Below are positions 17,247-26,115 of a stretch of DNA of 64,000 bases, piece by piece; position 1 is the stretch's first letter, and every line of letters starts with the position of its first letter. A model generated the notes under the pieces. It did not search any database, was not told the origin of the DNA, and saw only the letters and a program-made list of their open reading frames with translations. Source of the DNA: Streptomyces sp. MA5143a (lineage in GTDB: Bacteria; Actinomycetota; Actinomycetes; Streptomycetales; Streptomycetaceae); assembly GCF_900290235.1 (NCBI RefSeq), contig NZ_OLMK01000125.1, positions 1 through 64,000 on the forward strand, written 5' to 3'. The position numbers were made by a program, and so were the translations under genes.

Positions 17247-18125
17247 TCAGCGGCGCCGGACGCGGCTGCCGCTGTGGGCGCGGCCGAGGGCGTGGAGGTG
17301 TTCCAGTGCGTCCAGGACGACGGTGCGGTCGTACCAGGCGAGCCATTCGCCGACCTCGGCACCGACGACCGCCAGGGCCTTGAGCTGGGCGCGCGTCAGC
17401 TCCCCGACCGGATGCTCGAGATGGGCCGAGACCATGCCCACGCACAACCCGGACGCGGTGGTCAGGGGCACGCTGTGGCAGGCGCGGCTGCCCGCCAGGA
17501 GGATCGCCTGCCGGGCGTCCTCGGTGAACACCGGGTGCGTCCCCACGTCCCGGACCGTCACCTGGGTGATGTCGCGGGCGGCCAGCGCGCAGGAGGTTCC
17601 CTCCTCACCGACGAACGCGAAGAAGTCGACGAAGTCGTCGGTGAGACCCGTGTGCCGCTCGATGCGCAGTCCGCGCTCGGCTCGGTCGGCGATCTGGACG
17701 TTGCCCATGTCGGTGCCGACGACCGCGAGGGTCTGGCTGAGCACGGCGGTCAGCACCTCGCTGCGGTTGCCGCGTCCGGTACGGCGGTCGCGTCCCTCCG
17801 TGAAGGTGAGGGAGGGCTCCGCGCGACGGGCCCGGCCGGGGAACCACAGGGCGCCGCGCCCGTCGGGTCTCGGCGCGTTCACGGCGGCTTCGGCGAGGGT
17901 GCGCAGCTTGACGTTGTACTGCTGCGAGGCGCGCTGGAGCAGGGCGAAGGCGGTCTCCACGTCGGGCAGCGCGTAGCGTTCCCGCAGCATGCCCTGGGCC
18001 TGCGCGATCAGGGGACGGCTCGCCATCCTGGTGCGCAGTTGCCGGACCTCCGCCCGCAGCCGGGCCACTTCCTCCCGCGTCGCCTCGACGTCGCCCAGCG
18101 ACGCCGGCTCGCGCTCCTCCCCCAT
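17247..18125 (-). CDS. ANTAR/GAF regulator
   Basis: A 292-residue cytoplasmic protein. The N-terminal 70 residues form a coiled coil running into an ANTAR RNA-binding domain (RPLIAQAQGMLRERYALPD, then FALLQRASQQYNVKLRTLA). The remainder, about residues 105-275, is a GAF-type sensor (EVLTAVLSQTLAVVGTDMGNVQI ... PLTTASGLCVGMVSAHL). ANTAR domains act as antiterminators by binding paired RNA hairpins, and GAF domains bind small ligands. ANTAR at the N-terminus and GAF at the C-terminus is the reverse of the commoner order. The ATG at 18125 follows GGAAGG by eight bases. No target is obvious next door. Confidence 0.82.
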   Translation of the reverse strand: MGEEREPASLGDVEATREEVARLRAEVRQLRTRMASRPLIAQAQGMLRERYALPDVETAFALLQRASQQYNVKLRTLAEAAVNAPRPDGRGALWFPGRARRAEPSLTFTEGRDRRTGRGNRSEVLTAVLSQTLAVVGTDMGNVQIADRAERGLRIERHTGLTDDFVDFFAFVGEEGTSCALAARDITQVTVRDVGTHPVFTEDARQAILLAGSRACHSVPLTTASGLCVGMVSAHLEHPVGELTRAQLKALAVVGAEVGEWLAWYDRTVVLDALEHLHALGRAHSGSRVRRR

Positions 18126-18219
18126 GGTCACCTTCCACGTCCCTGTCCCGCTCGGCCACAGCACCGCTCGCCTGCCCCGTCCGGGCCCGGGCAATCCGCT
18201 GTGGTCTACCGTCGTCCGC

Positions 18220-18882
18220 ATGTCCCTGACCTTCGACGACCTGCTGGAGCGGGCCGCCTCACTCGTCCGCCCCGGCCGCCGTGCCCTGCTGGGCATCACC
18301 GGCAGTCCGGGAGCCGGCAAGACCACCCTCGCCGAGCGGCTGACCGGGGCCCTCAACGGCGACGGGGAGCCCTGGGTGGCCCATGTGCCGATGGACGGCT
18401 TCCACCTCGCCGACGTGGAGCTGGACCGCCTGGGCCGCCGGGACCGCAAGGGCGCGCCGGACACGTTCGACGCGGCCGGGTACGCGGCTCTGCTGCGTCG
18501 GCTGCGGGACGACGAGCACGACGTGGTGTACGCGCCGGGCTTCGAGCGGACGCTGGAGCAGCCCCTGGCCGGGGCGATCCCGGTGCCGCCCGCCGCACGT
18601 CTGGTCGTGACGGAGGGGAACTACCTGCTCCTGGAGGAGGGGGCCTGGGCCCGCGTCCGTGCCCGGCTGGACAAGGTCTGGTTCTGCGCGCTCGACGAGA
18701 CCGAACGCGTACGGCGCCTCGTCGCCCGCCACGAGGAGTTCGGCAAGGGGCACGACGAGGCGGTCGCGTGGGTGCTGGGCACGGACCAGCGCAACGCCGA
18801 CCTGGTGGCGGCGACACGGGATCGGGCGGACCTGGTGGTTCCGCCCGCGGCGATGCCGGCGGTCGGCGCGGCGGCGCGGTGA
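18220..18882 (+). CDS. P-loop nucleoside/nucleotide kinase family protein
   Basis: The 220-residue product has a Walker A loop GSPGAGKTT (residues 28-36). The MDGFHLADVELDRLGRRDRKGAPDTFD segment is typical of uridine-kinase/pantothenate-kinase-like small-molecule kinases. VTEGNYLL (Walker B-like) and WFCALDETERVRRLVARH (lid) follow. It would phosphorylate a nucleoside, sugar or pantothenate-like substrate using ATP. No ribosome site precedes the ATG, and TACCGT lies about 8 nt upstream, so the mRNA may be leaderless. It diverges from the ANTAR/GAF gene and is closed by a very strong hairpin. Confidence 0.85.
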   Translation: MSLTFDDLLERAASLVRPGRRALLGITGSPGAGKTTLAERLTGALNGDGEPWVAHVPMDGFHLADVELDRLGRRDRKGAPDTFDAAGYAALLRRLRDDEHDVVYAPGFERTLEQPLAGAIPVPPAARLVVTEGNYLLLEEGAWARVRARLDKVWFCALDETERVRRLVARHEEFGKGHDEAVAWVLGTDQRNADLVAATRDRADLVVPPAAMPAVGAAAR

Positions 18883-18905
18883 GGGGTGCGGCGGTGCGGT
18901 GGGAG

Positions 18906-18946
18906 GCGAGGGCGGCCCGCCGTGTCAGGTAGCGGGCCGCCCTCGC
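18906..18946. terminator. perfect 15-bp bidirectional terminator
   Basis: Bases 18906-18920 and 18932-18946 are exact reverse complements (15 bp) around an 11-nt loop. The hairpin lies between the convergent stops at 18882 and 18957 and is the strongest hairpin in the window. Confidence 0.8.
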
Positions 18947-18956
18947 GTTCGGGGGC

Positions 18957-20798
18957 TCAGCCGCGCAGGGTGAGCAGCGGCTCGCCGTGTTCGTCGCCCG
19001 CCGGGTCGCCGATGACGGCGGTGAACGCCTCCGTGCGGACCGTGAGGCCGTCCGGGGTGTGGGCGAAGGACGCCCGGAAGGTGTCGCCGGGTCCGTAGCG
19101 GACCGCGAAGACGTCCAGGTCGTGAGGACCGCCCGGTACGGGGGTCGCCTCGACGGCCGTGGACGCCACCAGGTGGGACCAGCCCTCGTCGGGGTTGCCG
19201 TAGCCGCGCGGGTCGGCGGCGAGGATGAAGGCGGCCTGCTCCTGCGTGGTGTCGGCGCGGGCGTCGAAGTACTCCGGGCCCTCGGCGGTCGGATGGGTCA
19301 GACGCAGGCCGCCCGCCGAGGCCACCTCGGCCTCGGCGACACGGCGCAGCCTGTCGCCGTCGTCCGACACGTACGGCAGGCCCGCCAGGAGGTACGGCTC
19401 GCCGGGGAGGCGTTCGACGGCCACCGTGGTCCACAGCCGGGTGCCGTCGGTGACGTACAGGGACCGCACGTGCCGCAGGACGTGGTCGCGGGTGACGACG
19501 GGCTTGGTGACGAGCTTGGCGGCCAGCCCGCCCGCCCGGACGTCGCGGACGCGGACCTCGCCCATCGGGCGGCACAGCAGGAAGCCGTCGACGACCGGGC
19601 CGAAGCCGTGCTGGCGGTTGACGGCGGCCGGCAGGAGGTACGTCCTGTCGGCCTCGATCAGCGACGGCGTCATCCGCGAGTCGAAGGCGACCGAGACGCC
19701 GCCCGCCCGCAGCTGGTGCCGGACGGGTTCCGTGGACGGGGTGCGGTGCCAGGGCGTGGTGTCCTGGATCTGCCAGACCAGCATCCACGCGAAGTGGCCG
19801 TCGACCCCGCCGTCCGGCTTGACCGCGTACCGGCCCCAGCTGGTGTCGCCCCGGTAGCGGCCGAGGTCGGCGCCGACGCGGTGGCCGAAGTAGCGCAGGC
19901 CGAGCACGGACTCGAAGCCGGAGTGCTGTTCGCTGTAGCGGGGGCCGCCGACGTCGAAGCCGCCGGTGGTGAGGCGGGCGTCGAGGTAGCGGGCGACGGC
20001 CTCGCCGTCCTCGGCGAAGATCTCCGCGCCGCTCACCCGGTGGGCCTGGGCGAGGAAGGACAGGGAGATGGGGCCGTAGTTGTTGTCGTAGGCGCCGCCG
20101 TGCTCCGGCGGCAGGAGCGCGCCCCGGTCGCGGACCCGGTGGGCGCGGATCTCGTCGGTGTACAGGGCGATCGCCCGCTCCCGGACCCGCTCGCCCTCCT
20201 GCGGGGGCAGGTGCCGGGCGAGCATCAGGCCGCCGACGACGCAGCCGATGGCCTGGTTGCCGGCCTCCTGCGGGTTGAAGAAGGTCGCCTCGGTCAGCCA
20301 GCGCCAGTAGCCGCGGGCCGTGTCGCGCAGGGCGGCGGTCCGCTCGTCGTCGAGGAGTCCTTCGGCGAGGTCGAGCAGGTTGACGGCCTGGAGCAGCGAC
20401 CACACCGTGCTCGGCCAGTCGCCGATGGGGTGGGCGCCCGCCTCCAGGACGTACCGGGCGTAGGGGAGGCCGGAGCCCCGGACCCTCAGGTTGGGGTAGC
20501 CGGGGTTGTCGTCGGTGTAGACGCGCTCGCGCAGGTGGAAGTCCGTGCTGCGGCGGACGGCCTCGGGGAGCCGGGGGTCCTTGGTGCGCTGCCAGGCGAG
20601 CGCCAGCAGTGAGGTGATGCCGAGGGAGGTGTCGCCGATGTCGTCGTCGCAGTCGGGGTGTTCGAGGTTGCCCTCGGGCGTGAGCCGGGCCAGGGCCTGC
20701 TCGGTGACGTCGGCGAGGACCTCGTCGTAGGCCTCGGGGGAGTCCGGGAGGTCGTGCAGCGGGCCGAGCTGGCGCGGGAGGTGCACGGATGGACGCAC
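18957..20798 (-). CDS. putative carbohydrate-active alpha/alpha-toroid enzyme (613 aa)
   Basis: The 613-residue protein has no signal peptide. The first 330 residues look like an (alpha/alpha)n toroid: repeated helical segments such as SLLALAWQRTKDPRLPEAVRR and EAGNQAIGCVVGGLMLARHL, and aromatic/acidic patches (EHGGAYDNNYGPISLSFLAQ). The C-terminal half is beta-rich and resembles the sandwich of polysaccharide lyases or hydrolases. I cannot assign a family with confidence. It is the last gene of a leftward sugar-transport operon, right after a heparinase-like gene, so it probably acts on imported uronic-acid or other oligosaccharides in the cytoplasm. GTG 20798 is the chosen start, with GAAGGG about 11 nt upstream. 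Confidence 0.7.
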   Translation of the reverse strand: MRPSVHLPRQLGPLHDLPDSPEAYDEVLADVTEQALARLTPEGNLEHPDCDDDIGDTSLGITSLLALAWQRTKDPRLPEAVRRSTDFHLRERVYTDDNPGYPNLRVRGSGLPYARYVLEAGAHPIGDWPSTVWSLLQAVNLLDLAEGLLDDERTAALRDTARGYWRWLTEATFFNPQEAGNQAIGCVVGGLMLARHLPPQEGERVRERAIALYTDEIRAHRVRDRGALLPPEHGGAYDNNYGPISLSFLAQAHRVSGAEIFAEDGEAVARYLDARLTTGGFDVGGPRYSEQHSGFESVLGLRYFGHRVGADLGRYRGDTSWGRYAVKPDGGVDGHFAWMLVWQIQDTTPWHRTPSTEPVRHQLRAGGVSVAFDSRMTPSLIEADRTYLLPAAVNRQHGFGPVVDGFLLCRPMGEVRVRDVRAGGLAAKLVTKPVVTRDHVLRHVRSLYVTDGTRLWTTVAVERLPGEPYLLAGLPYVSDDGDRLRRVAEAEVASAGGLRLTHPTAEGPEYFDARADTTQEQAAFILAADPRGYGNPDEGWSHLVASTAVEATPVPGGPHDLDVFAVRYGPGDTFRASFAHTPDGLTVRTEAFTAVIGDPAGDEHGEPLLTLRG

Positions 20799-20849
20799 GG
20801 GTGGATCAGCCCTTCGTACCGGAGGTGGCCATGGCGTGGGTCGTCGGAG

Positions 20850-22568
20850 TCATACGGCGGGGGCGGGTCGGCGGGCGCGCAGCGCGACCGTCAGGGTCTG
20901 TGGGCCGAGTCCACCGAGGTACACGCGGTTGCCGGTCGTGGCGTCGGTGCCGCCGACCACGGTGTGGTCCTGACCCGGGTCGTACCGCAGGACGTCGCTC
21001 CGGTGGGGCCCGGCGAGCGGGTCGCCCGCCTCGACGGCGGCCTCGACCCGGATCTCGTCGTCACCGGCCCGGTAGGTCATCGGCCCGCCGGTCAGGCACC
21101 AGCGCCCGTCGCCGAGCGGTACGGCGCCCTCGGGGGCGCCGCCCGGCCTGAAGGTCAGTTCGAGGGACCAGGGCACCGGGGGGCCGCTGATGTCGATCCG
21201 CAGGTCGGCGCCGTCCTCCCGCAGGTCGACCTCGACGCGGGTCGTGTGGGTGACCTCGTCGCGGGGGCGGTCGGGGAACGCCATGGCGGCGGAGAAGCGG
21301 CCCTCGTCGACCAGCCGGTAGTCGCCGTCGTCGCGCCTGTCCTCCTTCGGGAGCGGCTGGTAGTAGGCGGCGGTGAGGGTCTCGGTGAGCCGGTAGCGGT
21401 GGTCGGCGACCTGTTCCATGGCGGCGGCGCGGAAGGGACCCAGGTCGAAGAACCCCCGCGACAGACGGACCGCGTCGAGGACGGCGTCGCCGGCGAACAG
21501 GCGCAGGAAGGTGGGGTTGCAGGCGAGGCCCGAGCGGACGCGCCGGTGCGCGGGCACGTCGGAGCCGCCGTACAGCACCGTGTGCGCGGTGGTCGTCGCG
21601 CGGGCGGCGAGACCGGCGGTGGTGAGGTACCGGTGGCGCGGAAGTGTCTCCGCGGCCGGGGACGGCAGGACGCGGGCCAGGTCCGGGGTGAGGAGGGTCC
21701 GGGCGAGCAGGTCGGGGTCGTCGATGCCGTCCGCGGCCGCCAGGCGTGCGGCCCGGGCGAGGTCGCCGCGGCCGGTGCGGACCGCGAGCAGCCGGTAGTA
21801 CGGCAGATAGGGCGCCAGCGGGAACGGGTGGCGCTGGTCCTGCCGTCGCGAGTGGACGGTCTCCACCGTGCCGTCGGGCCTGATCAGGTCCAGGGTCGTG
21901 GTGAGGTTGCGTTCGACGGCGTCCGACAGGTCGGCGCGGCCGAGGACGTCGGCGAGGAGCAGCAGCGACGGGTTGGACACATGCGCCGCGTAGTTGGCGC
22001 TCCGTTCCGAGTACTGGCCGTCCGCGTCGATGTCGACGCCCTCGGCGAGCCACTCCTCGACGCGGGCGAGGAGCCGCTGGTCGGGGAACGACCGGTGCAG
22101 CCGGGCGAGCGCCGCGCACAGTTCCCAGCGGTGGTTCGGGGTGTGCACCCCGCCGGTCAGGAGACTCTCCGTGGCGGCGCCGGCGATCTCGGCGAGCGCC
22201 GTCGTGACGTCGTGCAGGTCCGGTCCCGCGCCGGCGGCGAGGACGTGCGCGTCGCACACGTCGTTGACGGTGAACGCGGAGTCCGGTGGTGACTGCACGT
22301 TGTCGCCGCCGGCGAAGAGACCGGTGGTGGTCTGCGCGGCCCGTAGGGCGGCGAGGTGGGTCGTCGCGGCGGCGACGGCCCGCTCGCTGCCGTGGAGTGC
22401 CGAGTCCGGGGACCGGTGGGCGGCGACCAGGGTCTTCACCCGGCGGGCGAGTGCGCGGTGGGGCTCACCGACGGGCTCCTCGTCGGGGCGGGCCGCGAGC
22501 GGGGCGGCCCACCGGTCGGCGGCACGGGCCGCCGCGCGGAGGAACTCGTGGTCGAGCGGGGCGGGCAA
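20850..22568 (-). CDS. heparinase/polysaccharide-lyase-like protein
   Basis: This 572-residue protein has the layout of heparinase II/III-like enzymes: an alpha/alpha-toroid N-terminal half with NHRWELCAALARLH (about residue 145) and DADGQYSERSANYAAHVS (about 180), then a beta-sheet C-terminal half. The conserved Asn-His-Arg-x-Glu and Tyr-Ser-Glu-Arg motifs are plausible active-site residues. There is no signal peptide, so it would act on imported oligosaccharides. The start is best placed at TTG 22568: GAAGGA lies six bases upstream and only two bases separate it from the permease stop. The substrate is unknown. Confidence 0.7.
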   Translation of the reverse strand: MPAPLDHEFLRAAARAADRWAAPLAARPDEEPVGEPHRALARRVKTLVAAHRSPDSALHGSERAVAAATTHLAALRAAQTTTGLFAGGDNVQSPPDSAFTVNDVCDAHVLAAGAGPDLHDVTTALAEIAGAATESLLTGGVHTPNHRWELCAALARLHRSFPDQRLLARVEEWLAEGVDIDADGQYSERSANYAAHVSNPSLLLLADVLGRADLSDAVERNLTTTLDLIRPDGTVETVHSRRQDQRHPFPLAPYLPYYRLLAVRTGRGDLARAARLAAADGIDDPDLLARTLLTPDLARVLPSPAAETLPRHRYLTTAGLAARATTTAHTVLYGGSDVPAHRRVRSGLACNPTFLRLFAGDAVLDAVRLSRGFFDLGPFRAAAMEQVADHRYRLTETLTAAYYQPLPKEDRRDDGDYRLVDEGRFSAAMAFPDRPRDEVTHTTRVEVDLREDGADLRIDISGPPVPWSLELTFRPGGAPEGAVPLGDGRWCLTGGPMTYRAGDDEIRVEAAVEAGDPLAGPHRSDVLRYDPGQDHTVVGGTDATTGNRVYLGGLGPQTLTVALRARRPAPAV

Positions 22569-22570
22569 GG

Positions 22571-23473
22571 TCAGTCCTTCAGTCCGGCGTTGATGTCGGC
22601 GTTCATGACGTAACGCTGGAACACCAGGAAGACGACGATCAGCGGGATCATGGAGATGACCGAGGCGCCGAGCAGGACCGACCAGTTGATGTTCTGCGCG
22701 CCGACGATGCTCTGGATACCGATCTGCACGGTGAACTTGTTGGGGTCGTTGAGCATCAGCAGCGGCCAGATGTAGTCGTTCCACCGCCACTGGAAGGACA
22801 GGATGGCGAGGGTGAGCATGATGGGCCGCGAGATCGGCACCATGATCCGCAGGAAGATCGACAGCTCACGCGCGCCGTCGATGCGCGCCGCTTCCACGAG
22901 TTCGTCGGGGACCGTCAGGAAGAACTGGCGGAACATGAAGCAGCCGGTCGCGGTGAGCACCGCCGGCAGGATGATGCCGGCGAACGAGTTGTAGAGGCCG
23001 AGGTCGCGGACGACCAGGAACGACGGGGCGAGCATGACCTCACCCGGCAGCATGGTGGTCGCGAGGATGCAGAGGAAGAAGGCCTTGAGCCATCGGTTGT
23101 CGTACTTGGCGAGCGCGTACCCGGTGCAGCAGCTGACGCCCACCGTGAGGATCGTCGTGATCACGCACACGAGGGTCGTGTTGATGAAGTACTGGGAGAA
23201 GTTGGCGCTGCGCCACGCCGTCAGGTAGCCGGACAGGGTGGGGTCGTCCGGCACCAGCGACAGCGGATAGGAGAACAGGTCGCTGGCGGGCTTGAGGGAG
23301 CTGAGGATGAACCACAGCACCGGCACCCCGTACAGGCAGGCCATGATCCACAGCAGTGTCGTCGCGGGCACTGCCCGCCGCAGCCCTCCGGTGGCCGGCT
23401 TGCGCGGCCCCTTCTTGGAGACGGCCCGTCCGGGCCCGGCGTCGACCGGGCGCGGCATGTCTGTGGTTGTCAT
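22571..23473 (-). CDS. carbohydrate ABC transporter permease (MalG type)
   Basis: The 300-residue permease has six hydrophobic helices. The EAA loop (EAARIDGARELSIFLRIMVPISRP), which contacts the ATPase, lies about 100 residues from the C-terminus. The end FQRYVMNADINAGLKD is typical of MalG-like sugar permeases. The ATG at 23473 overlaps the stop of the preceding permease by four bases (ATGA), and the next gene starts two bases after this stop, so the operon is tightly coupled. No ATPase gene is in the operon; a shared MsiK-type ATPase elsewhere is the usual Streptomyces solution. Confidence 0.92.
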   Translation of the reverse strand: MTTTDMPRPVDAGPGRAVSKKGPRKPATGGLRRAVPATTLLWIMACLYGVPVLWFILSSLKPASDLFSYPLSLVPDDPTLSGYLTAWRSANFSQYFINTTLVCVITTILTVGVSCCTGYALAKYDNRWLKAFFLCILATTMLPGEVMLAPSFLVVRDLGLYNSFAGIILPAVLTATGCFMFRQFFLTVPDELVEAARIDGARELSIFLRIMVPISRPIMLTLAILSFQWRWNDYIWPLLMLNDPNKFTVQIGIQSIVGAQNINWSVLLGASVISMIPLIVVFLVFQRYVMNADINAGLKD

Positions 23474-24390
23474 CGGTTCTCCATCCGCCGGTTGACGATC
23501 AGCTGGATGATCGCGACGGCCATCAGGATGAGCATGAGCACGAAGGACGCGGCGCTCGCGTAGCCGATCTGGCCACGCTTGAATCCGGTCTCGTAGATGT
23601 ACTGGACGAGCAGGTTGTTCGAGGTGCCGGGTCCGCCGTTGTTGAGGGCGACGAACACCGGGTACTCCTTCATCGCGTTGATCGTGTTGAGCAGGATCAC
23701 GATGAACGAGGTGGGTGCGATGCTCGGCAGGGTGATGCTGAAGAACTGGCGCCACGGGCCGGCGCCGTCGAGCGAGGCCGCCTCGTAGTACGACACCGGC
23801 ACGTTCTTGATCGCCGCGATGAACAGCAGCATCGTGAAGCCGGTCCAGGTCCAGGACGACGCCATCACCACCACGAGCAGCGACAGGTCCGCGTTCGACT
23901 GCCAGGGGACGGCGCTGCCGCCGAGCTCGCCGATGACGTAGTTGACCAGTCCGAAGTTCTCACCGAACAGCCACCGCCACAGGACGCCCACGACGATGGG
24001 CGACAGCAGCCAGGGGATGAAGAAGATGATGCGGGCGACGGAGGCGCCCTTGGCGTGCTTGCTCACCACCAGGTTGGCCGCGAGCAGCGAGAGCGCGAAG
24101 TTCAGCGGTACGAAGAGAACGGTGTACAGCAGCGTCCGGGTCAGCGCGTGGTAGAAGGTGGAGTCCCCGACCAGGTTGCTGTAGTTCTCCAGTCCCGTGA
24201 ACTGGGGAACCCCCACACCGGTGTAGTTGGTGAACGAGTAGACGAGCCCGATGACCGCCGGCCAGACGAAGAACAGCGCGAAGAGCACGACATTGGCCGC
24301 GATGAGGACGAGCGGCGCGAGGGTGTACTTGCTGCGTCTCCTGGGCGGGCTCACGGACACGGGGGAGGCGTCCGAGGCGCGTTTTGTCAT
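23470..24390 (-). CDS. carbohydrate ABC transporter permease (MalF type)
   Basis: The 306-residue permease has six membrane helices, starting with LAPLVLIAANVVLFALFFVWPAV. The EAA loop (YEAASLDGAGPWRQFFSITLPSI) lies near residue 215. It pairs with the downstream MalG-type permease, which it overlaps by four bases, to form the channel of a sugar importer fed by the lipoprotein encoded upstream. AGGAAC precedes the ATG at 24390; a longer frame to 24438 adds no conserved residues. Confidence 0.92.
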   Translation of the reverse strand: MTKRASDASPVSVSPPRRRSKYTLAPLVLIAANVVLFALFFVWPAVIGLVYSFTNYTGVGVPQFTGLENYSNLVGDSTFYHALTRTLLYTVLFVPLNFALSLLAANLVVSKHAKGASVARIIFFIPWLLSPIVVGVLWRWLFGENFGLVNYVIGELGGSAVPWQSNADLSLLVVVMASSWTWTGFTMLLFIAAIKNVPVSYYEAASLDGAGPWRQFFSITLPSIAPTSFIVILLNTINAMKEYPVFVALNNGGPGTSNNLLVQYIYETGFKRGQIGYASAASFVLMLILMAVAIIQLIVNRRMENR

Positions 24391-24514
24391 GTTCCTGACT
24401 CCGTGCTGGTGGATGGGGTTCCGGTGGGCCCGGGCCATGAGCCCGGCAGGGCGCGGGCCCGACGGCCCCGGGCGGCGGTGTCCGGCTCCCGCCGCCCGGG
24501 GCCGTCGGCCTGCG

Positions 24515-25837
24515 TCAGCCGCCGACCTGCTGGTTGTAGCCGGCCACGATGTTCTCCAGGGCCTTGTCGGCCGACTGCTGGCCGTTGATCGCCTTGCCGA
24601 GCTCCGTCTTGGTCGGGTCCTCGGTCAGGCTCTTGCCGTTCAGCACCCACTGCGTCTGCGCGTTGTTGAAGTAGCCGGAGATGGGGTCGTAGAGCGGGAT
24701 GGACTCGTTGTACAGCTTGTACGCCGCCTGCGCCGCCTCGGACTTGAAGGGGTACTTCGGGTTCAGACCGCTCTCGACCGGCAGGAAGCCGGAAGCCTCG
24801 CACAGGGCCCGGTAGTGGTCCGGCTCGTACAGCCAGGACAGGAACTTCTTCGCGGCGGCGGCCGCGTCGGCGTTGTTGTTGAAGCCGACCGTCATGCCGC
24901 CGCTGTTGACGTCACTGGCCTGCACCGGCTGGGCGGGGGTCGGGACGCTCGCCCACTCGAACTTCTTGATGCTCTCCGCGAAGGCGGGCACCTGCCACAC
25001 GCCGGACCAGTAGGCGACGACGTCACCGCTCTGGAACATGGCCGACGGGTCGGCGCCGCTGGTCCACACCGACTTCGGCATGGTCTTGTCGTCGTTCCAT
25101 CCGACGAAGGTGTTCACGGCCTTCTTGGTCGCCGCGTCCACCGAGAACTTGCCGGAGTCGTCCGCGTGGACGTACTTGCCGCCCATCTCGTAGACCATGG
25201 CGCGCAGTCGGGACGGCGACTGGTCGAAGGTGAGGGAGTACTTGGCCTTGGTCTTCTCGCGGACCTTGTTCGCCGCCTTGATGAACTCGGTCCAGGTCCA
25301 GGTCTTCTCGGGCGAGGTCGGGAAGGAGACACCGGCCTTCTCGAAGAGGGACTTGTTGATGAACATGCCGGACGCGGTGACGTCCGAGGGGATGGACAGC
25401 ACCTTCCCCGACTTGTCCTTCGCCAGGAAGTTGGCGTTGATGTTGTTGCTCTTCTTGTCGGCGATGGAGCTGAGGTCGATCAGCTTGTTCGACCAGATCG
25501 GGTCCAGCGCGGGGACGGCCGCCACGTCGGGCAGGGAGTTCGCCTGCGCGGCGTTGTGCAGCTTGGTCGTGTAGCCGTCGTAGGGGATGTTGACGAGCTT
25601 GACCTTGACGCCCGTCTCCTTCTCGTACTGCGCCACCATCTTCTTCCAGCCCGCGTCCTGCCCCGGAACCGTGGAGATCCAGAACGTCAGCGACTTGGAG
25701 GTCCCGCCCGATTCGGATCCCCCGCCGCAGGCCGAGAGCAGCAGGCCGCCCGCCGTGGCGACGGCAGCGAGGGGAACCAGGCGGCGCATACCGCCGCGGC
25801 CGAGTCGGCGGGAGCGCCGCACACCCACAGTGATCAT
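24515..25837 (-). CDS. sugar-binding lipoprotein of an ABC importer
   Basis: The 440-residue extracellular solute-binding protein (family 1) has a lipobox, LLLSACGG, with the lipidated Cys at residue 37 after an arginine-rich n-region. Typical family blocks follow (GTSKSLTFWISTVPGQ, VKVKLVNIPYDGYTTKLH, SGDVVAYWSGVWQVPAF). It captures an oligosaccharide outside the membrane and passes it to the two permeases encoded downstream. The ATG at 25837 follows AAAGGGAACGAAG; an internal ATG at residue 17 is possible. It is the first gene of the five-gene operon. Confidence 0.92.
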   Translation of the reverse strand: MITVGVRRSRRLGRGGMRRLVPLAAVATAGGLLLSACGGGSESGGTSKSLTFWISTVPGQDAGWKKMVAQYEKETGVKVKLVNIPYDGYTTKLHNAAQANSLPDVAAVPALDPIWSNKLIDLSSIADKKSNNINANFLAKDKSGKVLSIPSDVTASGMFINKSLFEKAGVSFPTSPEKTWTWTEFIKAANKVREKTKAKYSLTFDQSPSRLRAMVYEMGGKYVHADDSGKFSVDAATKKAVNTFVGWNDDKTMPKSVWTSGADPSAMFQSGDVVAYWSGVWQVPAFAESIKKFEWASVPTPAQPVQASDVNSGGMTVGFNNNADAAAAAKKFLSWLYEPDHYRALCEASGFLPVESGLNPKYPFKSEAAQAAYKLYNESIPLYDPISGYFNNAQTQWVLNGKSLTEDPTKTELGKAINGQQSADKALENIVAGYNQQVGG

Positions 25838-26075
25838 CTTCGTTCCCTTTTTCGTCGTAGGGGACAGAGCACGGCGCCGACCGAGGCGGCACAGGTGCAG
25901 TTTGCAGGTGAAGTCGCTTTCCGGGGGCCGCGGCCTCGCCCGGCCGCGTCGTCCACGCGGAGCGGTATCCCCGGCCGCTGTGGCCGTCACCGCACGGGCA
26001 CGCCCTCGTGCGGTTGCCGTACGTCTCGTACAGGCTGGGAGACTCGCCCCAAGCCGGCGTCCCGGCCGACTTAGA

Positions 26076-26089
26076 AAGCGCTTGTCCGG
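26076..26089. promoter_or_regulatory. operator-like site AAGCGCTTGTCCGG upstream of the sugar operon
   Basis: The 8-bp palindrome AAGCGCTT, preceded by GAA, resembles the GAAAGCGCTTTC core of actinobacterial LacI-type operators. It sits about 240 bp upstream of the binding-protein start, in the 278-bp gap before the ROK gene. The same 14 bases, with one change, recur at 59480-59493. Confidence 0.45.
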
Positions 26090-26115
26090 ACATTGGCAGA
26101 TGTCCATGGAGTCCG